Shown: positions 7,049 through 14,707 of the stretch, in pieces
Position numbering within the stretch: the first letter of the stretch is position 1
How the letters are laid out: each line of letters starts with the position of its first letter
Origin: Nanosynbacter sp.
GTDB taxonomy: Bacteria; Patescibacteriota; Saccharimonadia; Saccharimonadales; Saccharimonadaceae
DNA: 20,356 nucleotides
Direction: 5' to 3'
NCBI GenBank assembly: GCA_029975625.1
Contig: JARKOR010000172.1
Coordinates: forward strand, 1 to 20,356
Translations under genes and position numbers: made by a program
Notes under the pieces: generated by a model
What the model was told of the DNA's origin: nothing
Databases searched by the model: none
The model's input: the letters and a program-made list of their open reading frames with translations, nothing else

Positions 7049-10000
7049 TCACCTTACCTTCTTCCACTCCACACTCTTCCCGCCATGCTTTTCCTGTTCG
7101 TGGTTTCCCTTCTCAAATCCCATCACCATCTTCCCGCAGACTTCGCACTTATATAACCCAAAATCTGATAATGTCGGCTGATCTACAGGCGGATCGATCT
7201 CTTTTTCCACCTTAGCTGGCGGGGTCACTGGTGAATTCGGCTTCGCTGATGCGGGAAGCTGGGTCTGAACTGCCGCAGGCCGGCTTTCCGATCTGGGTTG
7301 CACCATCGAAATCGTTTCCTGTTTTGGTGGTACTGCAATACTTTGTGCTGAGTGGCCATCAGGATTGCCAACTTCGACACCCTCCAATCGATCCCAGGCT
7401 TCTAGAACCAACCGGCGCGTGCGGTACTCGCCGTACTGTCGAATTTCCTTTTCCTTCAACACGCGGAAGGTCTCGCCTGGGAAATCGCTGGCAGCGACGC
7501 GCTGCGCGTACCCCACCGGGTCAAGCGGATCGGAGACTTCTTCCCACGGGTCTAGGATATCTTCCAATTCGTGTTCGGTCAGGTCGGCCGGGTCGAGTAT
7601 GTAGCGCAATTGCTTGCGGTTCAGTCCGTACAGGCGGGCGTAGTAGGCGTCCAACTCAGCGCGCAGCACGGCGCGGCGATCTTCGTCCCAGGGGAAGGGA
7701 ACGGGTGAGCCGTCAACAGCGAGTGGCGAGTGGGGGAACCAATCATTCCAGGTCTCTACGCCAATTTCATTCAGGATGTCCTGGGCAAAGGGCAGAAGAT
7801 CATAGGCTGTGAAAGATAATTCAATTACTCGAGATATGATGAATTTCTTCTCTTCCTTTGAATAGCGATTTGGTGGAATTACGGGAAATTGTTTAACAAT
7901 AAAGAAATTGAGGTTGGTTCCACCTATTTTAAATCGATTAGTAAAGTCAAAGGGAATACATGCCGAATTTGCGTCAAGGCAAGTACATAGAGTAGGAGTG
8001 ATTTGATCAAATAGAAATATTGGAGCACTGTTTCCAACACCCACTAAAGGAATTATTGAAGTTACCATTGAACGTTCATTTGTTGCATTAGTAATTCCCC
8101 GAAACGCGAAGAGCCATTTGTGTTTCAGACAACCAAGTCGATTCAATACTTCATGATTTGGTACATAATATCGAGTTGTTACATGATATTGCTGGTTGTG
8201 TTTTTCAGAGGGCGTCAATTCCCTCGTGTCCTGCCCGTCAAACGTTGCCCAGCGATGGTCGTAATGCCAGAACATCTTCGCTTCATACAGCCGCACATAC
8301 CCCTCGCGCGGCTCGGTGATAAACAACCCACTGTCGTTGGACATATGAAACATGGCCTGAAATCTCACCCCCCAGGGGTTTTCGCCGGTGCGCTCATTCA
8401 CCAGCACTGGCACGCGTTGATAGATTTTGCGGGTCAGTTCGGCGTCAGCCCGCGTGCGGAAGACCGGCATGGTGCGCGTGTTGGGGTTGAACAGGGCGAT
8501 CTCCGCCGGGTCCAGCGTGAAGCGCCGGCGCTCATCGCGCAGGTGCTCCACCCGCGTGGCAAAAAACACAAACCGCGCCTGCTTCACCGGCTGGCCAGAA
8601 AGGGTCAGCAGGCAGAATTTCATGCGGCTGTCCACCGCAGGGAATAGTTTCTCGCGATTTTCAAAATCAAACAGACTGGCAAGCGAACGCTTTTCTACCA
8701 GGTCGCCAAAGAAGTCCTTGGTGGTATCGTCCGTGGCGATTCCGGTGGGCACAATCACCCCGGCGCGGCCGTTGGCATTGGTTAAATTGCGGAAATGCTC
8801 GGCAAACAAAGCGTAGGTGTTGACGTCGCCCACCGCGGTCAGCGGGTAGCGAGCGGAATTGCGTACAAATTTACTGGAACATTCGGCGGTGTGTTTGGCC
8901 GCCTCAAATTCCGCGGCCAGGGCCGGGTTGGTTTGGGTCAGTTGGTCAATCAACCGCTGCCGGGCGGCTTTATTGGGCGCAGCAGCAATCTGTGGGTCGC
9001 GCGCCGCAAAGAATTCTTCCTCCTGCAGTTTAATGCGCTCCCAGGGCGGGTTGCCCAACACGCAGTCAAAACCGCCCGCGGCAGCCGCTTCGGCAAATTC
9101 CAGCGGCCAGTGGAAGAAATTCACCGCGCGGCTCAACTGACGCACCTGCTCCGGCAGCCCCGCCTGCACCTCCCGGCCGCTGCGCAGGCGTTTGATCTGC
9201 CCCTGGGTGGGCGCCGCAATCTCGAAGGCTTTCCTGGCCGGAGCAATGATCTTCCAGAAGAAAGCCGCCGTCCAAAAATCCGCCGCCTGCCGCTGGCGGA
9301 GGACTTCCACCGATTCCTGCAGGTCCGCATAGGCTTGCGCTTTGGCCTGCACATCCGCCGCGCTGTCTTCGGGCATGGCTTCCACCCCCCGGCTGCGCTC
9401 CGCGATCCAGCGATCCAGGTCTTCGCGCGTATGCAGCACGGTGACGATGAATTCTTTACCCTCGCGTTCGTTTTTGTTGCGCTTCTTCAGAAAGGCGGCC
9501 ATCGCCCTGTCATCCCCGGTCACGGGGTTAAAGGCTTCGTCCGGCACTTCCAGCTCGTCGATCTCCATCTTCGGCCCCACGCCCACCAGGCTGTTGCCGC
9601 ATTTGATGTGCGCATCTAAAAACGAGAGCGGCTTGCCCGGCTCGAGCGATTCGAGCCACAGATTCACCTTGCACAGCTCCACCGCCATCGGGTTGAGGTC
9701 CACGCCGTAAATGCAGTGGCGGATCACATCCCGCAAGGCGCGGCGCGTCTCGTTGGGTGAGGGTTCGTTATCCCCCGCGCGCACCTCTGCCAGCCGTCCG
9801 GCGATACGATGTGCAGCCGCAATCAGAAAATGCCCGCTGCCGCAGGCAGGATCGCAGACTTTGAGCGATAATAACCGCGAAGACGCCAGGCGCGCAAAGT
9901 TTTTTTCTTTATCCGAAGAATCCTTCGCGTCCTTTGCGCCTTCGCGGTGAGCTTCTGCCACAGCACGCTCAATCACCGGATCCAAAGCGGAATCCAACAA

Positions 10001-11404
10001 TACCTGAATCAAACTGGAGGGCGTGTAATAACTGCCGGTTGTTTTCCGTTCGTTCCCGGCGGCGCTGATTAACTGGAAAGTACCGGCATCGGTATTCAGC
10101 AGGGGATGCAGTTCCAGCAAAGATTCATACACACTGCCCAGCTCTTCCGGTCCAAGGTTGCGATAATCCACCGCCCGGCGGGTGTTCCCCTCGGTGATGA
10201 AAGCCAGGCTGCGCACAGCGCTCAACAAAGCCTGGTTATCCAGCCTGGCGTCATTGAGGTCCGCCGTAGAGCGGGGGTCGAACAGGAATCCACCTAATGC
10301 CGGAAGAGCCAGCTCCGGGCAGCCCGAATCCGAACCCAGCAAGGTCATCACCAGGCGCAGGGCTTCATAGCGGTCGTGGTGCCGGCCGCCGCGCTGCTTT
10401 TGAGCCAAAGCCCGCAAACGGGTGGTGGAATAATAATTCTGGAATCGTTGCCGGGCTTCCACCGGCGCATCCGGCAGGAGCAGCAAATCGCGGTCTTCAG
10501 CAGCAAAGAGGAAGATCAACCGATACACCAGGCGCAAGAGCTGGCGGTAGTAATCCTGGGCGGGCAGCTCCCCTCTTTTCAGCCGTGTGCGCAGGTCCGT
10601 ATTGAGCGGATGCTGCAAAAATCCCTGTCCAAGCGAGACAATCGCCTCCTCCACGCCGCGTCGCAAATCATCCAGGGCACGGGTGCCATGCTCCTGGGCA
10701 ATTTTCGACCAACGTTCCAGCAGGCATTCCGTCTGCCTCTCCATAACTTCAAACCGGGACTGGTGGCAGACCAACCAGAGCAGGACAAAATCAGAATAAA
10801 CCTCACCGTCGAACATGGCTTCAAGGTCAAATTCCAGATATGCCTGGCGGGTGAGGGAAGAATTATCCCGCAGGATCCGCAGTCTTAATCCGTTGGACGT
10901 TATCCCCCACAAAACGGCATCTGACCGATTGAGGAATTCCTGTAGCAGGCTGTGCGGACTGATGCGCGCCGCCCCGGCGGCGCCGGGCGTGCGCCTGTCG
11001 AGGTCAATGCCGCAGCCCACCAGGTGGATGGGCACGTTTTGCCACTGGTGCGAAATGGGATAAGTTTTTCCTTCTATTTCCACAGCCCTGGAGGTGGACA
11101 GGCGCCCATAACCCAATTCCTGAAACAAGGGCAGCAGCCAGCGCTCGCGGGTCAACGTGGTGCCGGCATCATTCGGTCCCAATCGGCTGCGGGCGCTTTT
11201 GAACGCGCCCCATAATCCGCTTAACCGGTTCCAGGAACGGTTGATGGCTTCATTGAGTTTCTCACTTGGCGCAAGGTGATAACTCTCAGGGTTTAATCCT
11301 TCCAGGTTTTTATCGTTCTCGCTGATTTGCTGAAGCAAATCAACAGGGAGCAACGCTCCCTCGGTATGGATGGTGGTAAATGTGTTACGGTTACGAGTTT
11401 GCAT
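7049..11404 (-). CDS. Eco57I/type IIG-like N6-adenine DNA methyltransferase (DISARM DrmMI/PglX-like)
   Basis: 1451 residues from the ATG at 11404; an in-frame TTG at 11419 is less likely. An N-terminal region of about 440 residues precedes methyltransferase motif X (SYYTP, 458-462), SAM-binding motif I (DPACGSGHF, 518-526), YGVDLNPMAVELCKVNL after it, and catalytic motif IV NPPW (785-788). The C-terminal third holds the target recognition region, ending with NFFIVKQFPVIPP. A C-terminal zinc-finger-like element has CEVC (1420-1423) and two histidines at 1435 and 1440. I see no convincing PD-(D/E)XK triad at the N-terminus, so it is probably a protective methylase rather than a self-contained restriction enzyme. 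Its place beside a DrmD-like helicase fits class 1 DISARM DrmMI. Two oddities are a 25-residue in-frame repeat insertion at 486-510 and an AT-rich recognition segment (about 1064-1202). Confidence 0.93.
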   Translation of the reverse strand: MQTRNRNTFTTIHTEGALLPVDLLQQISENDKNLEGLNPESYHLAPSEKLNEAINRSWNRLSGLWGAFKSARSRLGPNDAGTTLTRERWLLPLFQELGYGRLSTSRAVEIEGKTYPISHQWQNVPIHLVGCGIDLDRRTPGAAGAARISPHSLLQEFLNRSDAVLWGITSNGLRLRILRDNSSLTRQAYLEFDLEAMFDGEVYSDFVLLWLVCHQSRFEVMERQTECLLERWSKIAQEHGTRALDDLRRGVEEAIVSLGQGFLQHPLNTDLRTRLKRGELPAQDYYRQLLRLVYRLIFLFAAEDRDLLLLPDAPVEARQRFQNYYSTTRLRALAQKQRGGRHHDRYEALRLVMTLLGSDSGCPELALPALGGFLFDPRSTADLNDARLDNQALLSAVRSLAFITEGNTRRAVDYRNLGPEELGSVYESLLELHPLLNTDAGTFQLISAAGNERKTTGSYYTPSSLIQVLLDSALDPVIERAVAEAHREGAKDAKDSSDKEKNFARLASSRLLSLKVCDPACGSGHFLIAAAHRIAGRLAEVRAGDNEPSPNETRRALRDVIRHCIYGVDLNPMAVELCKVNLWLESLEPGKPLSFLDAHIKCGNSLVGVGPKMEIDELEVPDEAFNPVTGDDRAMAAFLKKRNKNEREGKEFIVTVLHTREDLDRWIAERSRGVEAMPEDSAADVQAKAQAYADLQESVEVLRQRQAADFWTAAFFWKIIAPARKAFEIAAPTQGQIKRLRSGREVQAGLPEQVRQLSRAVNFFHWPLEFAEAAAAGGFDCVLGNPPWERIKLQEEEFFAARDPQIAAAPNKAARQRLIDQLTQTNPALAAEFEAAKHTAECSSKFVRNSARYPLTAVGDVNTYALFAEHFRNLTNANGRAGVIVPTGIATDDTTKDFFGDLVEKRSLASLFDFENREKLFPAVDSRMKFCLLTLSGQPVKQARFVFFATRVEHLRDERRRFTLDPAEIALFNPNTRTMPVFRTRADAELTRKIYQRVPVLVNERTGENPWGVRFQAMFHMSNDSGLFITEPREGYVRLYEAKMFWHYDHRWATFDGQDTRELTPSEKHNQQYHVTTRYYVPNHEVLNRLGCLKHKWLFAFRGITNATNERSMVTSIIPLVGVGNSAPIFLFDQITPTLCTCLDANSACIPFDFTNRFKIGGTNLNFFIVKQFPVIPPNRYSKEEKKFIISRVIELSFTAYDLLPFAQDILNEIGVETWNDWFPHSPLAVDGSPVPFPWDEDRRAVLRAELDAYYARLYGLNRKQLRYILDPADLTEHELEDILDPWEEVSDPLDPVGYAQRVAASDFPGETFRVLKEKEIRQYGEYRTRRLVLEAWDRLEGVEVGNPDGHSAQSIAVPPKQETISMVQPRSESRPAAVQTQLPASAKPNSPVTPPAKVEKEIDPPVDQPTLSDFGLYKCEVCGKMVMGFEKGNHEQEKHGGKSVEWKKVR
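7800..8215 (-). other. AT-rich segment covering the target recognition domain of the methyltransferase gene
   Basis: Sixty-base samples inside this block are about 33-37% GC (7801-7860: 20/60; 7861-7920: 20/60; 8041-8100: 21/60; 8161-8220: 22/60). The flank at 8221-8280 is 35/60 and the body of the gene at 9061-9120 is 37/60. The block encodes residues about 1064-1202, from just before RGITNATNERS to just after NFFIVKQFPVIPP, which is where DNA recognition lies in this family. The reading frame is intact through it. Confidence 0.75.
9874..9948. repeat. 75-bp palindromic repeat element inserted in frame in the methyltransferase gene
   Basis: Left arm at 9874-9899 reads ACCGCGAAGACGCCAGGCG and on; the right arm, read on the minus strand from 9948, is ACCGCGAAGGCGCAAAGGA and on. 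The two arms face each other across a 23-base AT-rich centre. The total is exactly 25 codons, so it adds residues 486-510 (HREGAKDAKDSS through LASSR) without breaking the frame. The arms share the ACCGCnAAGnCGCnAAG pattern with those bounding the GxxExxY gene. No clear target-site duplication is visible. Confidence 0.85.
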
Positions 11405-11411
11405 AATTTTC

Positions 11412-11437
11412 ACCGCCAAGGCGCAAAGTGCGCAAGG
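11412..11437 (+). repeat. left terminal inverted repeat of the GxxExxY cassette
   Basis: Begins ACCGCCAAGGCGCAAAGTG and follows the ACCGCnAAGnCGCnAAG pattern with a CGCnAAG unit recurring. It lies directly between the 3' end of the GxxExxY gene and the start of the methyltransferase gene, and so supplies the leader just upstream of the methyltransferase ATG. Confidence 0.8.
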
Positions 11438-11449
11438 TTTTTAATGAAT

Positions 11450-11827
11450 TCATAGTTTATTCACCATCCGTTTGATCCCGTTTTTAACGAGAGGAACATT
11501 CCAATTGATCAAAAAACCTAAATGCCTGTTGCTTAATTTGAGATATGTCAGAAGTTGAGCTTCATGGATTGGTAGCAATTGCTCCACCGCCTTGTTTTCG
11601 ATAATCACCAAATCCTCCACGAACATATCCAAACGGTACCCCACATCGATTTGAATACCCTCGTAAATAACCGGTTGAGGAATCTCGCATTCCACTTTTA
11701 ATCCCCTCTTGTGGAGTTCATATTCGAGGCATGTTTGATAGGATGATTCAAGTAAGCCTGGACCCAAGGCCCGATGAACCTTTATGGTAGCATCCACAAT
11801 TTGTTTACCGACTTCTTCAATATCCAT
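11450..11827 (-). CDS. GxxExxY protein (PD-(D/E)XK-fold family)
   Basis: 125 residues starting MDIEEVGKQIVDATIKVH. The family signature is GLLESSY at 24-30 (Gly24, Glu27, Tyr30), preceded by VHRALGPG. Asp67 in YRLDMF and Glu77-Asn-Lys79 in VIIENKA fit the D...ExK core of the PD-(D/E)XK nuclease fold to which this family belongs; the function is not established. The ATG at 11827 is chosen because the longer open frame to 12052 runs backwards through the repeat and the 3' end of the helicase gene. The gene is bounded by inward-facing ACCGCnAAG repeats and interrupts the gap between two functionally linked genes, so it looks like a later insertion rather than a working part of the defence system. 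Confidence 0.9.
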   Translation of the reverse strand: MDIEEVGKQIVDATIKVHRALGPGLLESSYQTCLEYELHKRGLKVECEIPQPVIYEGIQIDVGYRLDMFVEDLVIIENKAVEQLLPIHEAQLLTYLKLSNRHLGFLINWNVPLVKNGIKRMVNKL

Positions 11828-11830
11828 GTT

Positions 11831-11856
11831 CTTGGCGTCCTTAGCGGCTTTGCGGT
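11831..11856 (-). repeat. right terminal inverted repeat of the GxxExxY cassette
   Basis: On the minus strand it begins ACCGCAAAGCCGCTAAGGAC, the same ACCGCnAAGnCGCnAAG pattern as the left arm, but pointing towards it. Its first base is the last base of the helicase TAA stop codon (11858-11856), so the repeat abuts or supplies the helicase stop. Confidence 0.8.
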
Positions 11857-14705
11857 TAAGTGGCGGGTAGAAAAATGTAAATTCCCAGGATATCGGGGGG
11901 CAACTGCGGTTCCACCCGATAGCGTACATTTCGGGTTCTCGTCGCCAAACGTACCCGCTGATGTGCTTCCAGCAATTCCTCACCCCGCTGCATGGCAGCT
12001 TGATCCAGATGAGAGCGAAGGAGTTCAAATCCATCGATGACCTTGCGGACAAACTCGGCAGCCTGATCAGCAGCGATATTGCTATCCGGTTGAGCCAAAA
12101 GCAGTTTTTCAGCTTCGTTTTCTTCTAACCAAACCGCGCTTTGTGGACTCCCAGAGAAAGCGAGCAGCCGGCAGTCTTCAGCAAGCAGAGGTCTTTCAAC
12201 ATTATTCTGTGTTTGAATGATGTGATAACGGAATCGTACCACCAGCAATGTGGTGCGTTTGTCCACCGCTTTGGTACGAATGGCTCCGCAACGCCTGGCT
12301 GCCGGGTAACGCACCGCATCACCCGAAAGAGGATCAAGTGCGGTTTCAAGCACATGATTGGCCAGCGTTTCCACAAAAGGATGGGTGCGCTGCAGGTAGT
12401 GTTCATCTTCCTGGACTGGCTGACTGAATCGGAATCTAAATTTCGGATTGGTGAGATCAAACCCTGAAGATTGTGCCAAAACGTCTTTTAGCGCAGAGGA
12501 TGCCTCTGTCAGGTTCGTGTCCAGAGGATCTGTTCCAGTTGTTTGAGCGCCAAATACGACCAGAGTTCTGCGGGTGAAATCGGCAACATCCACTCCGGAC
12601 CCGATGGCAGCTTGCACAGCATGCAGTTCACGGGCGACTTCATCCACTTTAATCGTTTCTTGCGCAAATAGAGTTCGCGAACGTTTTTCACGTTCCGAGG
12701 CGGCTTCCCATTTTCCGTACAAGTCGTCTTTTTGCGGTTTGATGTACTCGTCGAAACCAGGTAGATAGCCTTGCAATACATTCGGATTGGATTTTAGAAG
12801 CAATCCTTCGAATATCGCTTCTACTACTTGTTCTGTATTTACCGGGACTGGCACTGATATGCCTAATGAGCTGCGAATTGTTCGATGTTTTCGCAGCAAT
12901 ACGTCCAGAACAACTCCGTCGATCTGGTTGTCCAAACCATAATAAGTTAATACACGCACCGTTGGACTGGGCTGACCATAACGGTCTATCCGGCCATCGC
13001 GTTGTTCGTGTCTAGTGGGATTCCAGGATAGGTCATAATGCAGGATTGCATCAAAATGCTCCTGCAGGTTGATACCTTCACTCAGGCAGTCCGTTGCAAC
13101 CAAAACATGTTTTTTGGATTCACACAGCTGTCGTATTGTCTCCACGCGTGATTCAGGGGGCAATAACCCGGTGACCGCCATTACCTCTACATCTTTTGGT
13201 AAACGCGTGCGAAGTTCAGCAGCAACATATTCGGCGGTAGGGATGAAGCGGCAAAATATTATCGGATGGTAACCTTCGCTTATCAGACCTTTGATCAGGT
13301 CGACGGCTTTTTTTAGCTTTTCGTCTTTCTCACCTAATAGATCATCAGCAACCCGGGCCATATCCAATAAACGACGGCGGTTTCGTTGTCCTTCATCCTC
13401 TTCTCCACCAGGATCAGAGCCGGGGGTGACATCAGAACCATCTGCAGATTCATCCACAATGATATCGAGAATCGTTCGGCGACCAATTTCGTCGGCTTCT
13501 TCCGGATTTTCAGCTTCGGCTGGCGCGGCACGGTTGCGCAAGGTTGCCGCTGCTGCTGCAGGGCTGGAGGCTAGTGAGCGTAACAATGCTAAAGCTGACC
13601 ACCAGCGTACTCGCTGATGGAATTGCCCACCTGTGGCATCCAAAACTGATTCTCGGGCATAATCCAGCACTCGTTCAAATAAACGCTTGTAGTCCGGACT
13701 GAGCTTGTAAGAGTCTTCGCGATCTTCACGCTTGGGAAAGGGGGTTTTCGAGTCCAGGTAGTTCTGAATGTCACCACGCCGGCGCTGGATAAAGTGCTGG
13801 GCGAGGCGTTTGCGATGACGTAGATTTTCCTCGCCGGTCAAGTCTTCGGGTAGATCATCAAATTCATTATCTAGAAAGGTGAGTAAAGAACGGAAAGCTT
13901 CTTCTTTTCCACTGTGAGGTGTGGCGGTTACGAGAACGATGTGCCGGTCGGGATTCTGAGCCAGCCCTCTGACCATTTCAAATCGCTGGTGGCGTCCACC
14001 TCTTTCGGCACCGTAAGCACAAGTATGGGCTTCATCAACAATGATGAATTCGGGGCAGGCACGCTTGAATTCTTCTCGCCGACGATCGGATTTAATATAG
14101 TCCATCGAGACGATAACGAAGGGATACCGTTCGAAAAGAGATTCACCCAGACTGAGATTCCGTTCCAAACGTGCTGCGGTGGAAGGGAGAACCAATTCTG
14201 CTTCAATATGAAACTTGTCTCGGAGTTCAGACTGCCATTGCTCGGCAAGAGGTGGCGGACAAAGAACTGCCAGGCGCTCTATTTCTCCACGATCAAGTAA
14301 TTCGCGCGAAATTAAACCCGCTTCTATGGTTTTGCCAATGCCGACGTCATCCGCGATTAACAATCGGATCGGGTCTAATTTGAGTGCCATCAGCAATGGA
14401 ACAAGTTGATAGGGACGAGGCTCAAAACCGATCCGTGCAAAAGAGCGGAACGGACCAGCACTGGATCGAAAACCAAGCCTGATCGCATCGCGCAACAATC
14501 GAGCTGAACGATAATCCCCAACATGTGATGGATCAGGGAGATCAAAGGTAGCAGGGGTCACTGGCTCCAGGGGGATATAAATACCGGTAATTTCATCATC
14601 CGAACCACCCAATGGTCGTAAGACCAAAAGATCATCCGTGGAGTCAGGGAGGACAACCCATTCACGGCCGCGCGCTTTGACGAGGGAACCTACGGTATAA
14701 GTCAT
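11856..14705 (-). CDS. drmD: SNF2-family helicase, DISARM DrmD-like
   Basis: 949 residues. Motifs in order: Q-motif-like FEPRPYQLVPL (94-104), Walker A DDVGIGKT (119-126), DEAH (224-227), TATPHSG (260-266), then motif V VATDCLSEGINL (536-547) and motif VI QRDGRIDRYGQ (568-578). An Ala/Asp/Glu-rich low-complexity linker separates the two ATPase lobes at about 390-445. The N-terminus, with GSLVKARGREWVVLP and RSSAGPFRSFARIGFEPRP, matches my recollection of the DrmD group of SNF2 ATPases associated with class 1 DISARM. DrmD is thought to drive DNA remodelling or translocation in that system. The ATG lies two bases after the stop of the large helicase gene, with GGAGG about 12 bases upstream, which indicates translational coupling. 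Its stop codon touches a repeat arm, so a few C-terminal residues could have been changed by insertion. Confidence 0.9.
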   Translation of the reverse strand: MTYTVGSLVKARGREWVVLPDSTDDLLVLRPLGGSDDEITGIYIPLEPVTPATFDLPDPSHVGDYRSARLLRDAIRLGFRSSAGPFRSFARIGFEPRPYQLVPLLMALKLDPIRLLIADDVGIGKTIEAGLISRELLDRGEIERLAVLCPPPLAEQWQSELRDKFHIEAELVLPSTAARLERNLSLGESLFERYPFVIVSMDYIKSDRRREEFKRACPEFIIVDEAHTCAYGAERGGRHQRFEMVRGLAQNPDRHIVLVTATPHSGKEEAFRSLLTFLDNEFDDLPEDLTGEENLRHRKRLAQHFIQRRRGDIQNYLDSKTPFPKREDREDSYKLSPDYKRLFERVLDYARESVLDATGGQFHQRVRWWSALALLRSLASSPAAAAATLRNRAAPAEAENPEEADEIGRRTILDIIVDESADGSDVTPGSDPGGEEDEGQRNRRRLLDMARVADDLLGEKDEKLKKAVDLIKGLISEGYHPIIFCRFIPTAEYVAAELRTRLPKDVEVMAVTGLLPPESRVETIRQLCESKKHVLVATDCLSEGINLQEHFDAILHYDLSWNPTRHEQRDGRIDRYGQPSPTVRVLTYYGLDNQIDGVVLDVLLRKHRTIRSSLGISVPVPVNTEQVVEAIFEGLLLKSNPNVLQGYLPGFDEYIKPQKDDLYGKWEAASEREKRSRTLFAQETIKVDEVARELHAVQAAIGSGVDVADFTRRTLVVFGAQTTGTDPLDTNLTEASSALKDVLAQSSGFDLTNPKFRFRFSQPVQEDEHYLQRTHPFVETLANHVLETALDPLSGDAVRYPAARRCGAIRTKAVDKRTTLLVVRFRYHIIQTQNNVERPLLAEDCRLLAFSGSPQSAVWLEENEAEKLLLAQPDSNIAADQAAEFVRKVIDGFELLRSHLDQAAMQRGEELLEAHQRVRLATRTRNVRYRVEPQLPPDILGIYIFLPAT

Positions 14706-14707
14706 GA

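Noticed and set aside
8795..9619. 274-codon open frame on the plus strand
   Set aside because: It is antisense to the GC-rich methyltransferase body with its NPPW motif. High GC removes stop codons, and the product shows low-complexity Arg/Gly/Pro content with no domain.
11404..11419. TTG start at 11419 for the methyltransferase
   Set aside because: It lies inside the repeat arm and needs a rare start codon; ATG at 11404 is the simpler choice, although no strong ribosome site separates them.
11828..12052. Upstream extension of the GxxExxY frame to 12052
   Set aside because: It translates the repeat arm and the overlapping 3' end of the SNF2 gene; family members start at about MDIEEVGKQI, which fits the ATG at 11827.
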